Source: Prevotella sp.
Lineage (GTDB): Bacteria; Bacteroidota; Bacteroidia; Bacteroidales; Bacteroidaceae
Length of the DNA stretch: 64,000 bases
NCBI GenBank assembly: GCA_016285075.1
Contig: JAEEQB010000018.1
Coordinates: 1 to 64,000 of the forward strand
Direction: 5' to 3'
Within the stretch, counting starts at the first letter, position 1; every line of letters begins with the position of its first letter. The notes below the pieces were generated by a model that made no database searches, was not told the origin of the DNA, and worked only from the letters and a program-made list of their open reading frames with translations. Position numbers and translations under genes: made by a program. This document shows positions 48,525-59,405 of the stretch, piece by piece.

Positions 48525-50684
48525 ATGAGCAAATTCAGTAGAGAAAAGGTGATGCCCCGCTACTTTGTGATAGCTGTGGCGTTGACGTTAGCCGGGCTGG
48601 CAGTAATCGGCCGGGCACTCTACGTGATGACCGCTCAGAAAGACTATTGGATAAAGGTGCAACAACATCTGTCGCACGACTCTATCCCCATGAAGCCTAA
48701 CCGAGGCAACATTCTGAGCTGCGACGGTCAGCTCATGGCTAGCAGCATACCGGAATACAAAGTGTTTATGGATTTTCAGGCAAATGCCTTTGAGAATGGT
48801 GACTCGCTATGGCTGAGCAAACTGGACAGCATTTGCGAGGGACTGCACGAGATATTTCCACAGAAAAGCGCTGCAGAGTTTAAGCACGACTTGGAGGAAG
48901 GACGCCACAAAACAGTTGTGAACAAAAAGGGAGAAAAATCTACTGGTCATCGCCACTGGCCAGTCTGGCGGCGACGCATCAACTATAACACCTTCACGGA
49001 GGTTCACAAGCTGCCCTTCTTCAATATGGGTAAGTATAAGAGCGGTTTCCACTGGGACGAGTACAATGCCCGCAACCGTCCCTTCGGTTCGCTGGCACAG
49101 CGTACGGTGGGTGTGATGTTTGGCGAGATTGACTCTGCCCGCTGCGGACTGGAACTGTCATTCGACTCACTGCTGCGTGGTAAGAATGGACTGGTGCACC
49201 GTCAGAAGGTGCTCAACAAGTTTATGAATATCACGGAAATGGCACCCGAGGACGGCTGCGACATAGTGACCACCATTGATGTGGACATGCAGGATCTGGC
49301 TGAACGAGCTCTTTTGGAAGAGATGAAGCTGCCCGACGTGAATGCCGAAATGGGGGTAGCCATCGTGATGGAAGTGAAAACCGGTGACGTGAAGGCCATC
49401 GTCAACATGGCACGTATGGGCGATGGCGAATATGCTGAAGCCATCAACTCAGCTATCAGCTACCGTTGTGAGCCTGGATCGGTGTTCAAGGTGGCATCGT
49501 TCCTCGTGGCCTTGGACGACGGTGTGGCAGACACCAGCTTTGTCATCAATACCGGGTCAGGCGTGATGCAGATGCATGGTCGCGACATGAAAGACCACAA
49601 CTGGCGACGCGGCGGCTATGGTTCTATCAACATGGCACGGGCCTTGGAGGTGAGTTCGAACATCGGCGTGAGCTATGTCATTGACCATTTCTACGGTAAG
49701 AACCCCACAAAGTATGTAGAAGGCCTTTACCGGGTAGGCATCCATGAAGACCTGCAACTGCCATTGGTGGGTTACCTGCCTCCACGCATCCGCATGCCAA
49801 ATACCAAGACCACCAACAAGGCCGAATACTGGAGTAAGACCACCCTGCCCTGGATGTCGATAGGCTATGAGACCCAGATAGCACCTATCAACACGCTGAC
49901 GTTCTATAACGCCATAGCCAACGATGGCAAGATGGTGAAGCCACGTTTCGTGAAAAAACTGATGAAGAACGGGGAGACCATACACGAATATCCTGTGGAG
50001 GTGCTAAAAGAGCAAATTGCCCGTCCTGAGGCCATTCATACCATGCAAACCATACTGACCCACGTGGTGAGTCAGGGACTGGGCAAAAAGGCCGGTTCCA
50101 AATCATTTAAGGTAGCAGGCAAGACCGGTACCGCACAGGTTTCGCAAGGTAAGGGTGGCTACAAAAGCGGTACGGTGGGCTATTGGCTGAGCTTCGCAGG
50201 TTTCTTCCCTGCCGACAATCCCCGCTACAGCTGTATAGTCTGCCTGAAGAAGTGGGGTCTTCCCGCTTCGGGTGGAGGCATGAGTGGCGTAGTGTTCCAC
50301 AACATTGCCGAGGGCATCATGGCTCAGAACGTGAAGATGCGTGTAGAGGATGCACGTGACGATAGTTTTACCTTGACAGCTGACGTGAAAGAAGGCAATG
50401 CCGGGGCTGCCACCTATGTGATGAGTCGGGTGGGAGCACAGGGCGAGGTAAAAGAACCTGTGAAACAAGAACACGGACAAGTGCCCGATGTGAGAGGCAT
50501 GGGTGCCCGGGATGCTGTCTATCAGATGGAGAGTCGTGGCATCAAGGTGAGGCTTACAGGTCGCGGCACAGTGAAAGAGCAAAGCCTGCCAGCTGGCAGT
50601 CAGGTGAAGCCAGGCATGATCTGCGAACTGAGACTCACCACATCACACAAGGACAGGCCAAAAGAAAAGGAGATAGAGATATGA
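48525..50684 (+). CDS. ftsI: FtsI/PBP3-type transpeptidase with PASTA domain
   Basis: 719 aa class B penicillin-binding protein. One membrane anchor near 13-33 ([20 protein letters not shown]), a dimerisation domain, then the transpeptidase with Ser-x-x-Lys in [10 protein letters not shown], Ser-x-Asn in [10 protein letters not shown] and Lys-Thr-Gly in [12 protein letters not shown]-terminal PASTA domain ([20 protein letters not shown]) covers about 652-708. It crosslinks septal peptidoglycan with FtsW as partner. The end overlaps the murE start by 4 bases (ATGA), so the two are translationally coupled. Confidence 0.95.
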   Translation: MSKFSREKVMPRYFVIAVALTLAGLAVIGRALYVMTAQKDYWIKVQQHLSHDSIPMKPNRGNILSCDGQLMASSIPEYKVFMDFQANAFENGDSLWLSKLDSICEGLHEIFPQKSAAEFKHDLEEGRHKTVVNKKGEKSTGHRHWPVWRRRINYNTFTEVHKLPFFNMGKYKSGFHWDEYNARNRPFGSLAQRTVGVMFGEIDSARCGLELSFDSLLRGKNGLVHRQKVLNKFMNITEMAPEDGCDIVTTIDVDMQDLAERALLEEMKLPDVNAEMGVAIVMEVKTGDVKAIVNMARMGDGEYAEAINSAISYRCEPGSVFKVASFLVALDDGVADTSFVINTGSGVMQMHGRDMKDHNWRRGGYGSINMARALEVSSNIGVSYVIDHFYGKNPTKYVEGLYRVGIHEDLQLPLVGYLPPRIRMPNTKTTNKAEYWSKTTLPWMSIGYETQIAPINTLTFYNAIANDGKMVKPRFVKKLMKNGETIHEYPVEVLKEQIARPEAIHTMQTILTHVVSQGLGKKAGSKSFKVAGKTGTAQVSQGKGGYKSGTVGYWLSFAGFFPADNPRYSCIVCLKKWGLPASGGGMSGVVFHNIAEGIMAQNVKMRVEDARDDSFTLTADVKEGNAGAATYVMSRVGAQGEVKEPVKQEHGQVPDVRGMGARDAVYQMESRGIKVRLTGRGTVKEQSLPAGSQVKPGMICELRLTTSHKDRPKEKEIEI

Positions 50685-52132
50685 AACTAAGTGAACTGCT
50701 GAAGAACATCAAACCGATTTCTACGATAGGCAATACCGACGTAGACATCACAGGTGTGAAGATTGACTCGCGCCAAGTGCAGCCTGGCCACCTCTTTGTG
50801 GCCATGAAGGGTACACAGGTGGATGGTCATCGCTTTATTGGCAAGGCCATAGAGCTGGGTGCCAAGGCAGTGATGTGCGAAGACCTGCCGGAAAAACTGG
50901 ACGATGACATATGCTACGTGCAGGTTGCATCGACAGAAGACTGTGTAGGTCCTGTGGCTACACTATACCACGGAGACCCGACATCGCGTCTGAAACTGGT
51001 GGGAGTGACAGGGACAAACGGCAAGACTACCATAGCTACCTTATTATATATAATGTTCCGCAAGATGGGTCACAGGTGCGGACTGCTATCGACGGTGTGC
51101 AACTACATCGAAGACCAAGCCGTACCCGCTACCCACACTACGCCTGACGCCATAGAACTGAACGAACTGCTGGAACAGATGGTACTGGCAGGCTGCGAGT
51201 ATGTGTTTATGGAATGCTCCAGCCATGCCATTGCCCAGAAGCGTATTGGAGGTCTGAAGTTTGCAGGTGGTATGTTCACTAACCTGACGCGCGACCATCT
51301 GGATTATCACAAGACCTTTGAGAACTATCGCGATGCCAAGAAAATGTTCTTCGACTCACTCCCCAAGACAGCCTTTGCTATCACCAACCTGGACGACAAG
51401 AACGGGCTGTTTATGGTTCAGAACACCAAGGCACAGGTGAAGACCTACAGCCTGCGCCAGCTGGCCGACTTCCGTGCCCGCATCATTGAAAGCCATTTCG
51501 AGGGTATGTACATCGACATCAATGGCCATGAGGTGGGCGTGCAGTTCATTGGGAAATTCAATGTGAGCAATCTGCTCTGTGTATATGGCGCAGCAGTAAT
51601 GTTAGGCAAACAACCCGAAGATATCCTCGTGGTGATGAGCACGCTGAAGAGCGTCAGCGGCAGACTGGAACCAATCCATTCAGCACAGGGGGTCACAGCT
51701 GTAGTAGACTATGCCCATACACCCGATGCCCTTGAGAACGTGCTGAGTGCCATCCACGAAGTGTTGAACGGGAAAGGGCAGGTCATTACTGTGTGCGGGG
51801 CTGGGGGAAACCGTGATAAAGGCAAACGTCCGCTCATGGCACAGGAGGCTGTACGCCAAAGCGACCGTGTCATCATCACCTCTGACAACCCCCGTTTTGA
51901 AGAGCCGATGGATATTATCAACGACATGCTGGCCGGGCTGGATGCCAAGCAGATGAAGAAGGTAATTACCAACCCCGACCGGCGCGAGGCCATCCGTACG
52001 GCTGCCATGTTGGCTCAAAAGGGCGATGTCATCCTCATTGCAGGCAAGGGACATGAGGACTACCAGGAGGTGAAAGGAGTGAAACACCACTTCGATGACC
52101 GCGAGGTAGTAAGGGAAATCTTTAACTCTTAA
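50681..52132 (+). CDS. murE: UDP-MurNAc-L-Ala-D-Glu: meso-diaminopimelate ligase
   Basis: 483 aa Mur ligase. The ATP loop is [27 protein letters not shown] and the C-terminal [10 protein letters not shown] are characteristic. The DNPR box is the mark of enzymes that add meso-diaminopimelate rather than lysine, so the peptidoglycan should be of the DAP type. It adds the third residue of the stem peptide in the cytoplasm. Coupled to ftsI at its start. Confidence 0.96.
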   Translation: MKLSELLKNIKPISTIGNTDVDITGVKIDSRQVQPGHLFVAMKGTQVDGHRFIGKAIELGAKAVMCEDLPEKLDDDICYVQVASTEDCVGPVATLYHGDPTSRLKLVGVTGTNGKTTIATLLYIMFRKMGHRCGLLSTVCNYIEDQAVPATHTTPDAIELNELLEQMVLAGCEYVFMECSSHAIAQKRIGGLKFAGGMFTNLTRDHLDYHKTFENYRDAKKMFFDSLPKTAFAITNLDDKNGLFMVQNTKAQVKTYSLRQLADFRARIIESHFEGMYIDINGHEVGVQFIGKFNVSNLLCVYGAAVMLGKQPEDILVVMSTLKSVSGRLEPIHSAQGVTAVVDYAHTPDALENVLSAIHEVLNGKGQVITVCGAGGNRDKGKRPLMAQEAVRQSDRVIITSDNPRFEEPMDIINDMLAGLDAKQMKKVITNPDRREAIRTAAMLAQKGDVILIAGKGHEDYQEVKGVKHHFDDREVVREIFNS

Positions 52133-52138
52133 CGATCT

Positions 52139-52183
52139 TGACGAAATAACGATATAACGATATAACGATATAACGAAATAACG
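52139..52183. repeat. octamer repeat (GATATAAC)n between murE and mraY
   Basis: GAAATAAC, three GATATAAC units and GAAATAAC fill the gap between the murE stop and the mraY ATG. AT-rich and without promoter boxes; a spacer repeat inside an otherwise compact operon. Confidence 0.8.
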
Positions 52184-52184
52184 C

Positions 52185-53456
52185 ATGCTGTACTATTTCT
52201 TCCGATTTCTAGAGCAATACGACATACCTGGGTCACATCTCTGGTCCTACATCTCGTTCCGTGCCGTGCTGACGCTGATTCTTGCGCTGATTATCTCGGC
52301 ATGGTTTGGCGAATACTTCATCAAGTATATGCGCCGCAAGAAAATTTTTGAGACCGAACGCGACCCGGCTATAGACCCTTTCGGAGAGCAAAAGAAAGGT
52401 GTTCCTACAATGGGCGGTATCATTATCATTGTATCTATTCTCATACCAGTCCTGCTACTTTGCCGCATCAGGAACATCTATATTATCCTGATGATTGTGA
52501 CTACCCTGTGGCTCGGTTTTCTGGGATTCTTGGATGACTATATCAAGATCTTCAAGCGCAAGAAGGAAGGACTGAAAGGAAAATACAAGATAGTGGGTCA
52601 GGTGAGTATCGGCTTTATCGTAGGCTTGGTACTGTGGCTCAGCCCGGACGCCGTGGTGCGTGAGAACGTTAATGTACGCCAACAGAATCAGGAGATTGTC
52701 GTGAAGCACAAGACGGATGCAGTGAAGTCGCTACAGACAACTATCCCATTTGTAAAAAACCACAACCTGAACTATTCGGAGATATTGGGATTCCTTGGTA
52801 AATACAAGGTGGCAGCAGGGTGGATCCTCTTCGTACTGATGACCATCCTGGTAGTGACTGCTGTATCAAACGGAGCCAACTTGAACGATGGCATGGATGG
52901 CATGTGTGCCGGAAACTCTGCCATAGTTGGTGTGGCACTGCTTATCTTAGCATACGTCTCAGGACATATCGTCTACGCAGCCTATTTTGACATCATGTAT
53001 ATCCCTCATGCTGAGGAGTTGGTGGTATTCCTCTCGGCGTTCATCGGTGCCATGATTGGTTTCCTGTGGTACAATGCTTACCCTGCGCAGGTATTCATGG
53101 GTGATACCGGTTCGCTGACCATTGGCGGTATCATCGGCGTGTGTGCCCTGATCATCCATAAGGAATTGCTGTTGGTCATCCTTTGTGGCATATTCTTTAT
53201 AGAGAGCCTTAGTGTGATCATCCAGACACAATGGTTTAAGCTGATGAAAAAGAAAGGCAAGCGGGTAAGGGTGTTCCGAGCTACACCCATACACGACAAT
53301 TTCCGTCGTCTGGACTCGCAGCTCGACGCCACCTCTCACTACATATTGCGTGGATGGCCCAAGCGGCAGTTCCATGAATCAAAGATTACATTCCGCTTCT
53401 GGATTGTAAGCGTTATCCTGGCGGCTCTGACAATCATTACGCTGAAGATTAGATAG
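52185..53456 (+). CDS. mraY: phospho-MurNAc-pentapeptide transferase
   Basis: 423 aa polytopic enzyme that moves phospho-MurNAc-pentapeptide to undecaprenyl phosphate, giving lipid I. Signatures: KKGVPTMGGI, LGFLDDYIKIFKRKKEGLKG, SNGANLNDGMDGMCAGNSAI, AYPAQVFMGDTGSLTIGG and FRATPIHDNF. It is about 60 residues longer than the E. coli enzyme because of an insert around 165-220 (VVRENVNVRQQNQEIVVKHK onward), which is usual for Bacteroidetes. Confidence 0.96.
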   Translation: MLYYFFRFLEQYDIPGSHLWSYISFRAVLTLILALIISAWFGEYFIKYMRRKKIFETERDPAIDPFGEQKKGVPTMGGIIIIVSILIPVLLLCRIRNIYIILMIVTTLWLGFLGFLDDYIKIFKRKKEGLKGKYKIVGQVSIGFIVGLVLWLSPDAVVRENVNVRQQNQEIVVKHKTDAVKSLQTTIPFVKNHNLNYSEILGFLGKYKVAAGWILFVLMTILVVTAVSNGANLNDGMDGMCAGNSAIVGVALLILAYVSGHIVYAAYFDIMYIPHAEELVVFLSAFIGAMIGFLWYNAYPAQVFMGDTGSLTIGGIIGVCALIIHKELLLVILCGIFFIESLSVIIQTQWFKLMKKKGKRVRVFRATPIHDNFRRLDSQLDATSHYILRGWPKRQFHESKITFRFWIVSVILAALTIITLKIR

Positions 53457-53461
53457 GAAAA

Positions 53462-54796
53462 ATGAAAAAAAGAATCGTTATATTAGGAGCAGGCGAGAGC
53501 GGAGCAGGTGCTGCCGTATTAGCTAAGAAGCAGGGCTTTGACGTGTTTGTTTCGGACATGTCTCACATCGCCGACAAATACAAGCAGATGCTTGACGACC
53601 GCAACATAGTCTGGGAGGAAGGGCAGCATACAGAAGACAAGATCCTGAATGCCGATGAGATTATCAAGAGTCCAGGGATACCCGAAACAGCCCCGATGGT
53701 CAAGAAAGCCATTGCCAAGCAGATACCCATCATTAGCGAGATTGAGTTTGCTGGCCGGTATACCTCGTCGAAGATGATCTGTATCACAGGCTCTAACGGC
53801 AAGACCACTACAACGAGCCTTATCTACCACATCTTCCGTCAGGCGGGGTACGACGCCGGACTGGCTGGCAACATTGGCAACTCCCTGGCCCTGCAGGTGG
53901 CAGAAGACCCACATGAATACTACATCATTGAGCTTTCATCGTTCCAACTGGACAATATGTACCAGTTCCGTGCCAACATAGCTGTGTTGCTGAACATCAC
54001 GCCTGACCATCTGGACCGTTACAACAATGAGATGCAGAACTACGTAGATGCCAAGATGCGTATCATCCAGAACCAGACCCCACAAGATGCGTTCATCTAT
54101 TGGGCTGACGACCCCATCATCTCACGTGAGTTGAGGAAATACGACATCAAAGCCATACAATGTCCCTTCTCCGATGTAAAGAAAAACGGTGTCATCGGCT
54201 ATATGGAGGCAGGGCAGTATAAGTTGGATTATCCCACTCCGTTTAACATGGAACAGGAGAGTCTGAGCCTGACAGGACGACACAATATATACAATTCACT
54301 AGCCGCCGGTCTGGCTGCCAACATCTCTGGAATCAAAAAGGAGAGTATCCGTAAGTCACTCAGCGACTTCCCCGGCGTAGAACACCGGTTGGAGAAGGTG
54401 TGTGTCGTCCGTGGTGTCCAGTATATCAACGACTCAAAAGCTACTAATGTAGATGCTTGTTGGTATGCGTTGGAATCCATGAAGACCAAAGTGGTGCTCA
54501 TCATAGGAGGTAAGGACAAAGGCAACGACTACAGTCCTATCATCCCGCTGGTGAAGCAGAAATGCTCTGCACTGGTTTATCTAGGAGCTGACAATACGAA
54601 ACTGCACCAGAACTTCGACCAATTGGGCATCACCGTCCGTGACACCCATTCCATGAAAGAATGTATGGAAGCCTGCTACGAGCTTGCCCAGCCCGGTGAA
54701 ACCGTATTACTCTCTCCCTGCTGTGCTTCGTTCGACTTGTTTAAGAACATGGAAGACCGCGGTGAGCAGTTTAAGGAGTTGGCAAGGAATTTATAG
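53462..54796 (+). CDS. murD: UDP-MurNAc-L-alanine: D-glutamate ligase
   Basis: 444 aa Mur ligase. N-terminal Rossmann-like domain (IVILGAGESGAGAAVLAKKQ), ATP loop CITGSNGKTTTTSLIY, ELSSFQLDNM, NITPDHLDRY, PGVEHRLEKV and C-terminal DSKATNVDACWYAL and LLSPCCASFDLFKNMEDRG. It adds D-Glu to UDP-MurNAc-L-Ala. Starts 5 bases after mraY. Confidence 0.96.
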   Translation: MKKRIVILGAGESGAGAAVLAKKQGFDVFVSDMSHIADKYKQMLDDRNIVWEEGQHTEDKILNADEIIKSPGIPETAPMVKKAIAKQIPIISEIEFAGRYTSSKMICITGSNGKTTTTSLIYHIFRQAGYDAGLAGNIGNSLALQVAEDPHEYYIIELSSFQLDNMYQFRANIAVLLNITPDHLDRYNNEMQNYVDAKMRIIQNQTPQDAFIYWADDPIISRELRKYDIKAIQCPFSDVKKNGVIGYMEAGQYKLDYPTPFNMEQESLSLTGRHNIYNSLAAGLAANISGIKKESIRKSLSDFPGVEHRLEKVCVVRGVQYINDSKATNVDACWYALESMKTKVVLIIGGKDKGNDYSPIIPLVKQKCSALVYLGADNTKLHQNFDQLGITVRDTHSMKECMEACYELAQPGETVLLSPCCASFDLFKNMEDRGEQFKELARNL

Positions 54797-54852
54797 GTTT
54801 CCACAAGCGAAGCTTAGCTTAATAATGAGAGTTGAGAATAGAGAATTAAGAG

Positions 54853-56109
54853 ATGACAAAGAAAATAGGCAATATCTTTAAGGGTGACAAGGCCATCTGG
54901 ATGGTCTTCCTGTTCCTCTGTCTCATCAGTCTGGTGGAGGTTTTCTCTGCTTCCAGCACACTGACCTATAAGAGCCAGAACTATATCGGCCCTATTGTCT
55001 ACCATGCCGCTATGATTCTGGTGGGCGTGATAGTTGCCATTCTCACCTTGAATGTTCCCTGTCGCTATTTCAAGCTCATGACCCTGCCTATGCTCATCGT
55101 CTCGCTCTTTACTCTGGTATGGGTATTGGTAGGAGGTGAAAGCATAAACGGTGCCAATCGCGTCATCTCGCTCATGGGCTTCACCTTCCAGCCTTCAGAA
55201 CTGGCTAAAGGAACGATGGTGCTCTACACTGCACAGATTCTTAGTGCCACTCAGCGTGAGGATGGAGCCGACAAGATGGCGTTCAAGTGGATTCTTGTTG
55301 CACTATGCATTGCCACATTCCTTATTGGTATTGAGAACCTGTCCACAGCAGCCCTGCTCTTTGCAGTCATCTTCCTGATGATGTTTATCGGACGGGTGCC
55401 ATTGAGCCAGTTAGGCAAGTTGCTGGGTGGGGTTGCAGTTTTGGGTGTTTTGTTCCTGACACTGGTCATGACGCTGGGAAGTATGGACGAGAGTGCCAAC
55501 GAGAGTATGACAGAAGTCGTGGCCGACAGCCAACAGCCTTCATCTGACAGTGAGGTTGACAAGGATGCCATCAAAGGTGGTGGCGTGTTCCACCGCTTTG
55601 CTACTTGGCGAAACCGCATTCTGAAGCACTTCAACAAGGAAGATGTTCCCCCTGAGGAATATAACATGGAAGAGAATTTCCAGGTGGGGCATGCCAACAT
55701 TGCCATTGTCTCATCAAATGTCATCGGACGCGGACCAGGTAACTCGGTGGAACGTGATTACCTGCCTCAGGCATTCTCCGATTTCATCTACGCCATTATT
55801 ATTGAGGAAATGGGCATCATTGGGGCTACGGCAGTAGTACTGCTCTACCTCATACTACTCTATCGCACGGCTCGTATCGCCAGTCGCTGTGAGAATAATT
55901 TCCCGGCTTTCCTGGCCATGGGGCTGGCCTTGTTGCTGGTCATCCAGGCCATGTTCAACATGCTGGTGGCTGTAGGGCTTGCACCGGTTACCGGACAACC
56001 CCTGCCACTGATTTCCAAGGGTGGAACCAGTACAATTATCAATTGTGTCTACATCGGTGCCATCCTGAGTGTGAGCCGTTCGGCAAAAATGAAAAAAGTG
56101 ATTGCATAA
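54853..56109 (+). CDS. ftsW: FtsW, SEDS-family septal glycosyltransferase
   Basis: 418 aa with about ten membrane segments. Typical SEDS motifs are present: the early Ser-rich FSASSTLTYKSQNY, GGESINGANRVISLMGFTFQ followed by PSELAKG, and late VTGQPLPLISKGGTSTIINC. A hydrophilic loop of ~85 residues (about 215-300, with ESMTEVVADSQQPSSDSEVD) is longer than in E. coli. It polymerises lipid II at the septum together with FtsI. A 56-base spacer with GAGAATAGAGAATTAAGAG-like repeats separates it from murD. Confidence 0.94.
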   Translation: MTKKIGNIFKGDKAIWMVFLFLCLISLVEVFSASSTLTYKSQNYIGPIVYHAAMILVGVIVAILTLNVPCRYFKLMTLPMLIVSLFTLVWVLVGGESINGANRVISLMGFTFQPSELAKGTMVLYTAQILSATQREDGADKMAFKWILVALCIATFLIGIENLSTAALLFAVIFLMMFIGRVPLSQLGKLLGGVAVLGVLFLTLVMTLGSMDESANESMTEVVADSQQPSSDSEVDKDAIKGGGVFHRFATWRNRILKHFNKEDVPPEEYNMEENFQVGHANIAIVSSNVIGRGPGNSVERDYLPQAFSDFIYAIIIEEMGIIGATAVVLLYLILLYRTARIASRCENNFPAFLAMGLALLLVIQAMFNMLVAVGLAPVTGQPLPLISKGGTSTIINCVYIGAILSVSRSAKMKKVIA

Positions 56110-56114
56110 AAGAT

Positions 56115-57230
56115 ATGGATAAGGAATTGCGAGTCATCATCAGTGGCGGCGGTACGGGAGGCCACATTTTCCCAGCCGTTTCAATAGCCAATGCCATCAG
56201 GGATTTACGTCCCGATGCCAAGATTCTGTTCGTGGGCGCATTAGGCCGGATGGAGATGCAGCGCGTACCTGCTGCTGGTTACAAGATCAAAGGACTGCCT
56301 ATCCAGGGGTTCGACCGCAAGCATCTTTTGAAGAACGTCGTAGTGCTCTATAAGATATGGAAGAGTCAGCGCATGGCCCGGCGCATCATCAAGGATTTCC
56401 GTCCCCAGGTCGCAGTAGGCGTGGGTGGCTACGCCAGCGGCCCTACCCTCAACAAGGCTGCAGCGATGGGCATACCCTGTCTCATTCAAGAGCAGAACAG
56501 CTATGCCGGTGTGACCAATAAACTGTTGGCCAAGAAAGCTGCAAAGATATGCGTGGCTTATGAAGGCATGGAACGGTTCTTCCCAAAGGAAAAGATCCTG
56601 CTTACAGGCAATCCAGTGCGTCAGGCACTCTTAGAAACAACCATCAGCCGCGATGATGCCATCCGCAGTTTCGGCTTCGACCCATCCAAGAAGACCGTGT
56701 TGCTCGTAGGTGGCAGTCTTGGAGCCCGTACCATCAACGAGAGTGTGCTCAAGCATCTCGACCTGGTGAAAGAGAGTGATGTACAGTTCATCTGGCAGAC
56801 GGGCAAATACTATTATAGCGACATCAGTGAACAACTGAAGCATCAGGACTTGCCCAACCTGAAGGCGATGGACTTCATTACCGACATGGGAACAGCTTAT
56901 CGGGCTGCCGATCTGGTCATCAGTCGTGCCGGTGCCAGTAGCATTTCGGAATTCTGCCTGATTGGCAAGCCTGTCATCCTGGTGCCCAGTCCCAATGTGG
57001 CCGAGGACCACCAGACAAAGAACGCCATGGCACTCTCTACTCGGGATGCTGCCATCTACGTGAAAGACAGTGAGGCTCCTGCTACACTCCTGCAGCTCGC
57101 AGTAGACACTGTCCGTAATGAAGGCAAGCTACGGTCGCTTAGCGAGAACGTGCTGAAGCTGGCATTGCCAGACTCTGCAAACATCATAGCCAAGGAGGTC
57201 ATCTCCTTAGCCCAGTCCTACAAATCCTAA
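56115..57230 (+). CDS. murG: lipid II synthase (UDP-GlcNAc transferase)
   Basis: 371 aa from the ATG at 56115, 5 bases after ftsW. The glycine-rich loop ISGGGTGGHIFPAVSIANAI and the second one VGVGGYASGPTLNKAAAMGI are intact, with LVGGSLGARTINESV and the acceptor/donor part VISRAGASSISEFCLIGKPV. The enzyme adds GlcNAc to lipid I at the inner face of the membrane. Confidence 0.96.
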   Translation: MDKELRVIISGGGTGGHIFPAVSIANAIRDLRPDAKILFVGALGRMEMQRVPAAGYKIKGLPIQGFDRKHLLKNVVVLYKIWKSQRMARRIIKDFRPQVAVGVGGYASGPTLNKAAAMGIPCLIQEQNSYAGVTNKLLAKKAAKICVAYEGMERFFPKEKILLTGNPVRQALLETTISRDDAIRSFGFDPSKKTVLLVGGSLGARTINESVLKHLDLVKESDVQFIWQTGKYYYSDISEQLKHQDLPNLKAMDFITDMGTAYRAADLVISRAGASSISEFCLIGKPVILVPSPNVAEDHQTKNAMALSTRDAAIYVKDSEAPATLLQLAVDTVRNEGKLRSLSENVLKLALPDSANIIAKEVISLAQSYKS

Positions 57231-57241
57231 CGTATCAGAAT

Positions 57242-58612
57242 ATGAACCCAAAAGATATCAAAGCTGTCTACTTCATTGGTGCCGGAGGCATCGGCATGAG
57301 TGCCATTGCACGCTACTATCTGAAGCAAGGAATGGTGGTGGGAGGCTACGACAAGACCCCCTCGGTGCTGACGCGCCAATTAGAAAAAGAAGGAATGCTG
57401 CTGCACTATGAGGAGAATGTGGAAGAGATTCCCCACGCCTGCAAGAATCCGCAGTCGTGCCTTGTAATCTACACCCCAGCCATTCCTGCTGATCATCAGG
57501 AACTGCAATACTTCCGTGAAGGTAACTTTGAGATACAGAAGAGGGCACAGGTACTGGGAACACTGACTCAGGAGAAGAAAGGGCTTTGCGTTGCCGGTAC
57601 TCACGGAAAGACCACCACCAGCACCATGTGTGCACATATCCTCCACCAGAGCCATGTTGACTGCAATGCCTTCCTTGGCGGTATCTCGAAAAACTACGGT
57701 ACTAACTATATCCTGTCCGACAGTGAGTACGTAGTGATAGAGGCTGATGAGTTTGACCGCTCTTTCCACTGGCTCCGTCCCTGGATATCGGTTATCACGG
57801 CTACCGACCCTGACCATCTGGATATCTACGGCACCAAAGAGGCTTATCTGGAGAGTTTCCGTCATTATTCATCGCTTATCCAGCCAGGCGGAGCTCTTAT
57901 CATCCATCGTGATCTGGAAATGCAGGAGCAGTTGCAGGAGGGTGTCCGTCGCTATGACTATAGCCTCAACGAAGGTGATTTTCATGCAGAGAACGTTGTG
58001 ATAGAGAATGGCGAGATTACCTTCGATTTCATCTCGCCCATAGAGACCATCCGTAAAGTACGCCTTGGTCAGCCTATACCTATTAATATAGAGAATGGCA
58101 TAGCCGCAATGGCAATGGCTCAGTTGGCAGGCTCCAATGCAGAGGAACTGCGATATGGCATGATGACCTTCGCAGGGGCTGAACGCCGTTTCGACTTCAA
58201 AATAAAAACGCCACAACTCGTGCTGATCAGTGACTATGCTCATCATCCGAAGGAAATCCTGCAGAGTGCGCGCAGCATTCGTGAACTCTACAAAGACCGT
58301 CATATCACAGCCATCTTCCAGCCACATCTCTACACTCGTACCCGCGACTTCTATCAGGAGTTTGCCGAAGCGCTGAGTGTGCTCGACGAAGTGGTGCTGA
58401 CGGAGATCTATCCGGCACGCGAAGAGCCCATAGAAGGTGTTTCATCGCAGCTCATCTACGACTGTCTGAAACCTGGCGTCAAGAAAGAGATGATCCGTAA
58501 GGACGATGTTCTCGAATATGTCAAAAACCGCACCTTCGACGTACTGATCATCCTGGGTGCAGGCGACCTGGATAATATGATGCCGCAGATAGCAGAGAGA
58601 ATAAAGAAATGA
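57242..58612 (+). CDS. murC: UDP-MurNAc: L-alanine ligase
   Basis: 456 aa Mur ligase. N-terminal FIGAGGIGMSAIARYYLKQG, ATP loop VAGTHGKTTTSTM, VIEADEFDRSFHWLRP, DPDHLDIYG, AGAERRFDFK, SDYAHHPKEI and FQPHLYTRTRDF. It starts stem-peptide synthesis. Its stop overlaps the ftsQ start by 4 bases (ATGA). Confidence 0.96.
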   Translation: MNPKDIKAVYFIGAGGIGMSAIARYYLKQGMVVGGYDKTPSVLTRQLEKEGMLLHYEENVEEIPHACKNPQSCLVIYTPAIPADHQELQYFREGNFEIQKRAQVLGTLTQEKKGLCVAGTHGKTTTSTMCAHILHQSHVDCNAFLGGISKNYGTNYILSDSEYVVIEADEFDRSFHWLRPWISVITATDPDHLDIYGTKEAYLESFRHYSSLIQPGGALIIHRDLEMQEQLQEGVRRYDYSLNEGDFHAENVVIENGEITFDFISPIETIRKVRLGQPIPINIENGIAAMAMAQLAGSNAEELRYGMMTFAGAERRFDFKIKTPQLVLISDYAHHPKEILQSARSIRELYKDRHITAIFQPHLYTRTRDFYQEFAEALSVLDEVVLTEIYPAREEPIEGVSSQLIYDCLKPGVKKEMIRKDDVLEYVKNRTFDVLIILGAGDLDNMMPQIAERIKK

Positions 58613-59364
58613 GTATCAACTGGAAAAAGACAACCCTCATCCTGCTGGACATCCTGATTGGAGCCTATCTGGTACTGGCAGTAACCGCGTTCAACAAACC
58701 GGACGTGAAAGCCACAGTATGCTCTGAGGTGAAGATCAACTTGGCCAAGGACATCCTGGAGGGGTTCCTCACACCCGACGAGGTGAAGCAGTTGCTACAG
58801 AAAAAGCAGCTCTACCCCATTGCCAAGCCTATGAAGGAGATCAACACACGGGCTATTGAGGAGTATCTGAAAGCCAGTCCTTACATTGAGACAGCTGAGT
58901 GCTACAAGACGCAGAGCGGACACATATGCATCGACATCCACCAGCGCATGCCAGTGATGCGGGTCCTGGCCGACAACGGCGACAACTACTATCTCGACAA
59001 TAATGGAAACATCCTGCCAGGCGACTTGCGTTATGCCAACAATACTGTAGTGGCTACAGGGACTATCAGCCGCTCTTATGCAAAGAAGTCACTGACGGAA
59101 TTAGGTAACATCATAGCTGCAGACCCCTTCTGGCAGAGCCAGATTGTGCAGATCAACGTCACTCATGACGGTGTAGAGATGATACCTCGTGTGGGCAACC
59201 ACGTCATCTGGATCGGGAAGCCTGTCGATATCGATAGGAAACTGGACCGTCTGCGAAAGTTCTATAAGTACGGACTCAGCCATGCAGGATGGAATAAGTA
59301 CGAACGCATCAGCGTTGAATTCGACAATCAGATTGTCTGCAAAAAGGTGAGAAATAAAAGGTAA
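58609..59364 (+). CDS. ftsQ: FtsQ/DivIB-like division protein
   Basis: 251 aa. A short cytoplasmic N-terminus, one membrane segment at about 8-26 (TLILLDILIGAYLVLAVTAF), then a periplasmic part with a POTRA-like segment (LYPIAKPMKEINTRAIEEYL... CYKTQSGHICIDIHQRMPVM) and a beta domain (WIGKPVDIDRKLDRLRKFYK). It recruits FtsL and regulates FtsWI. Call rests on topology, these FtsQ patterns and position before ftsA. Confidence 0.9.
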   Translation: MSINWKKTTLILLDILIGAYLVLAVTAFNKPDVKATVCSEVKINLAKDILEGFLTPDEVKQLLQKKQLYPIAKPMKEINTRAIEEYLKASPYIETAECYKTQSGHICIDIHQRMPVMRVLADNGDNYYLDNNGNILPGDLRYANNTVVATGTISRSYAKKSLTELGNIIAADPFWQSQIVQINVTHDGVEMIPRVGNHVIWIGKPVDIDRKLDRLRKFYKYGLSHAGWNKYERISVEFDNQIVCKKVRNKR

Positions 59365-59405
59365 AAAATATAATTGAATTGCAAATCAGTAAATCGTAAA
59401 TAGAT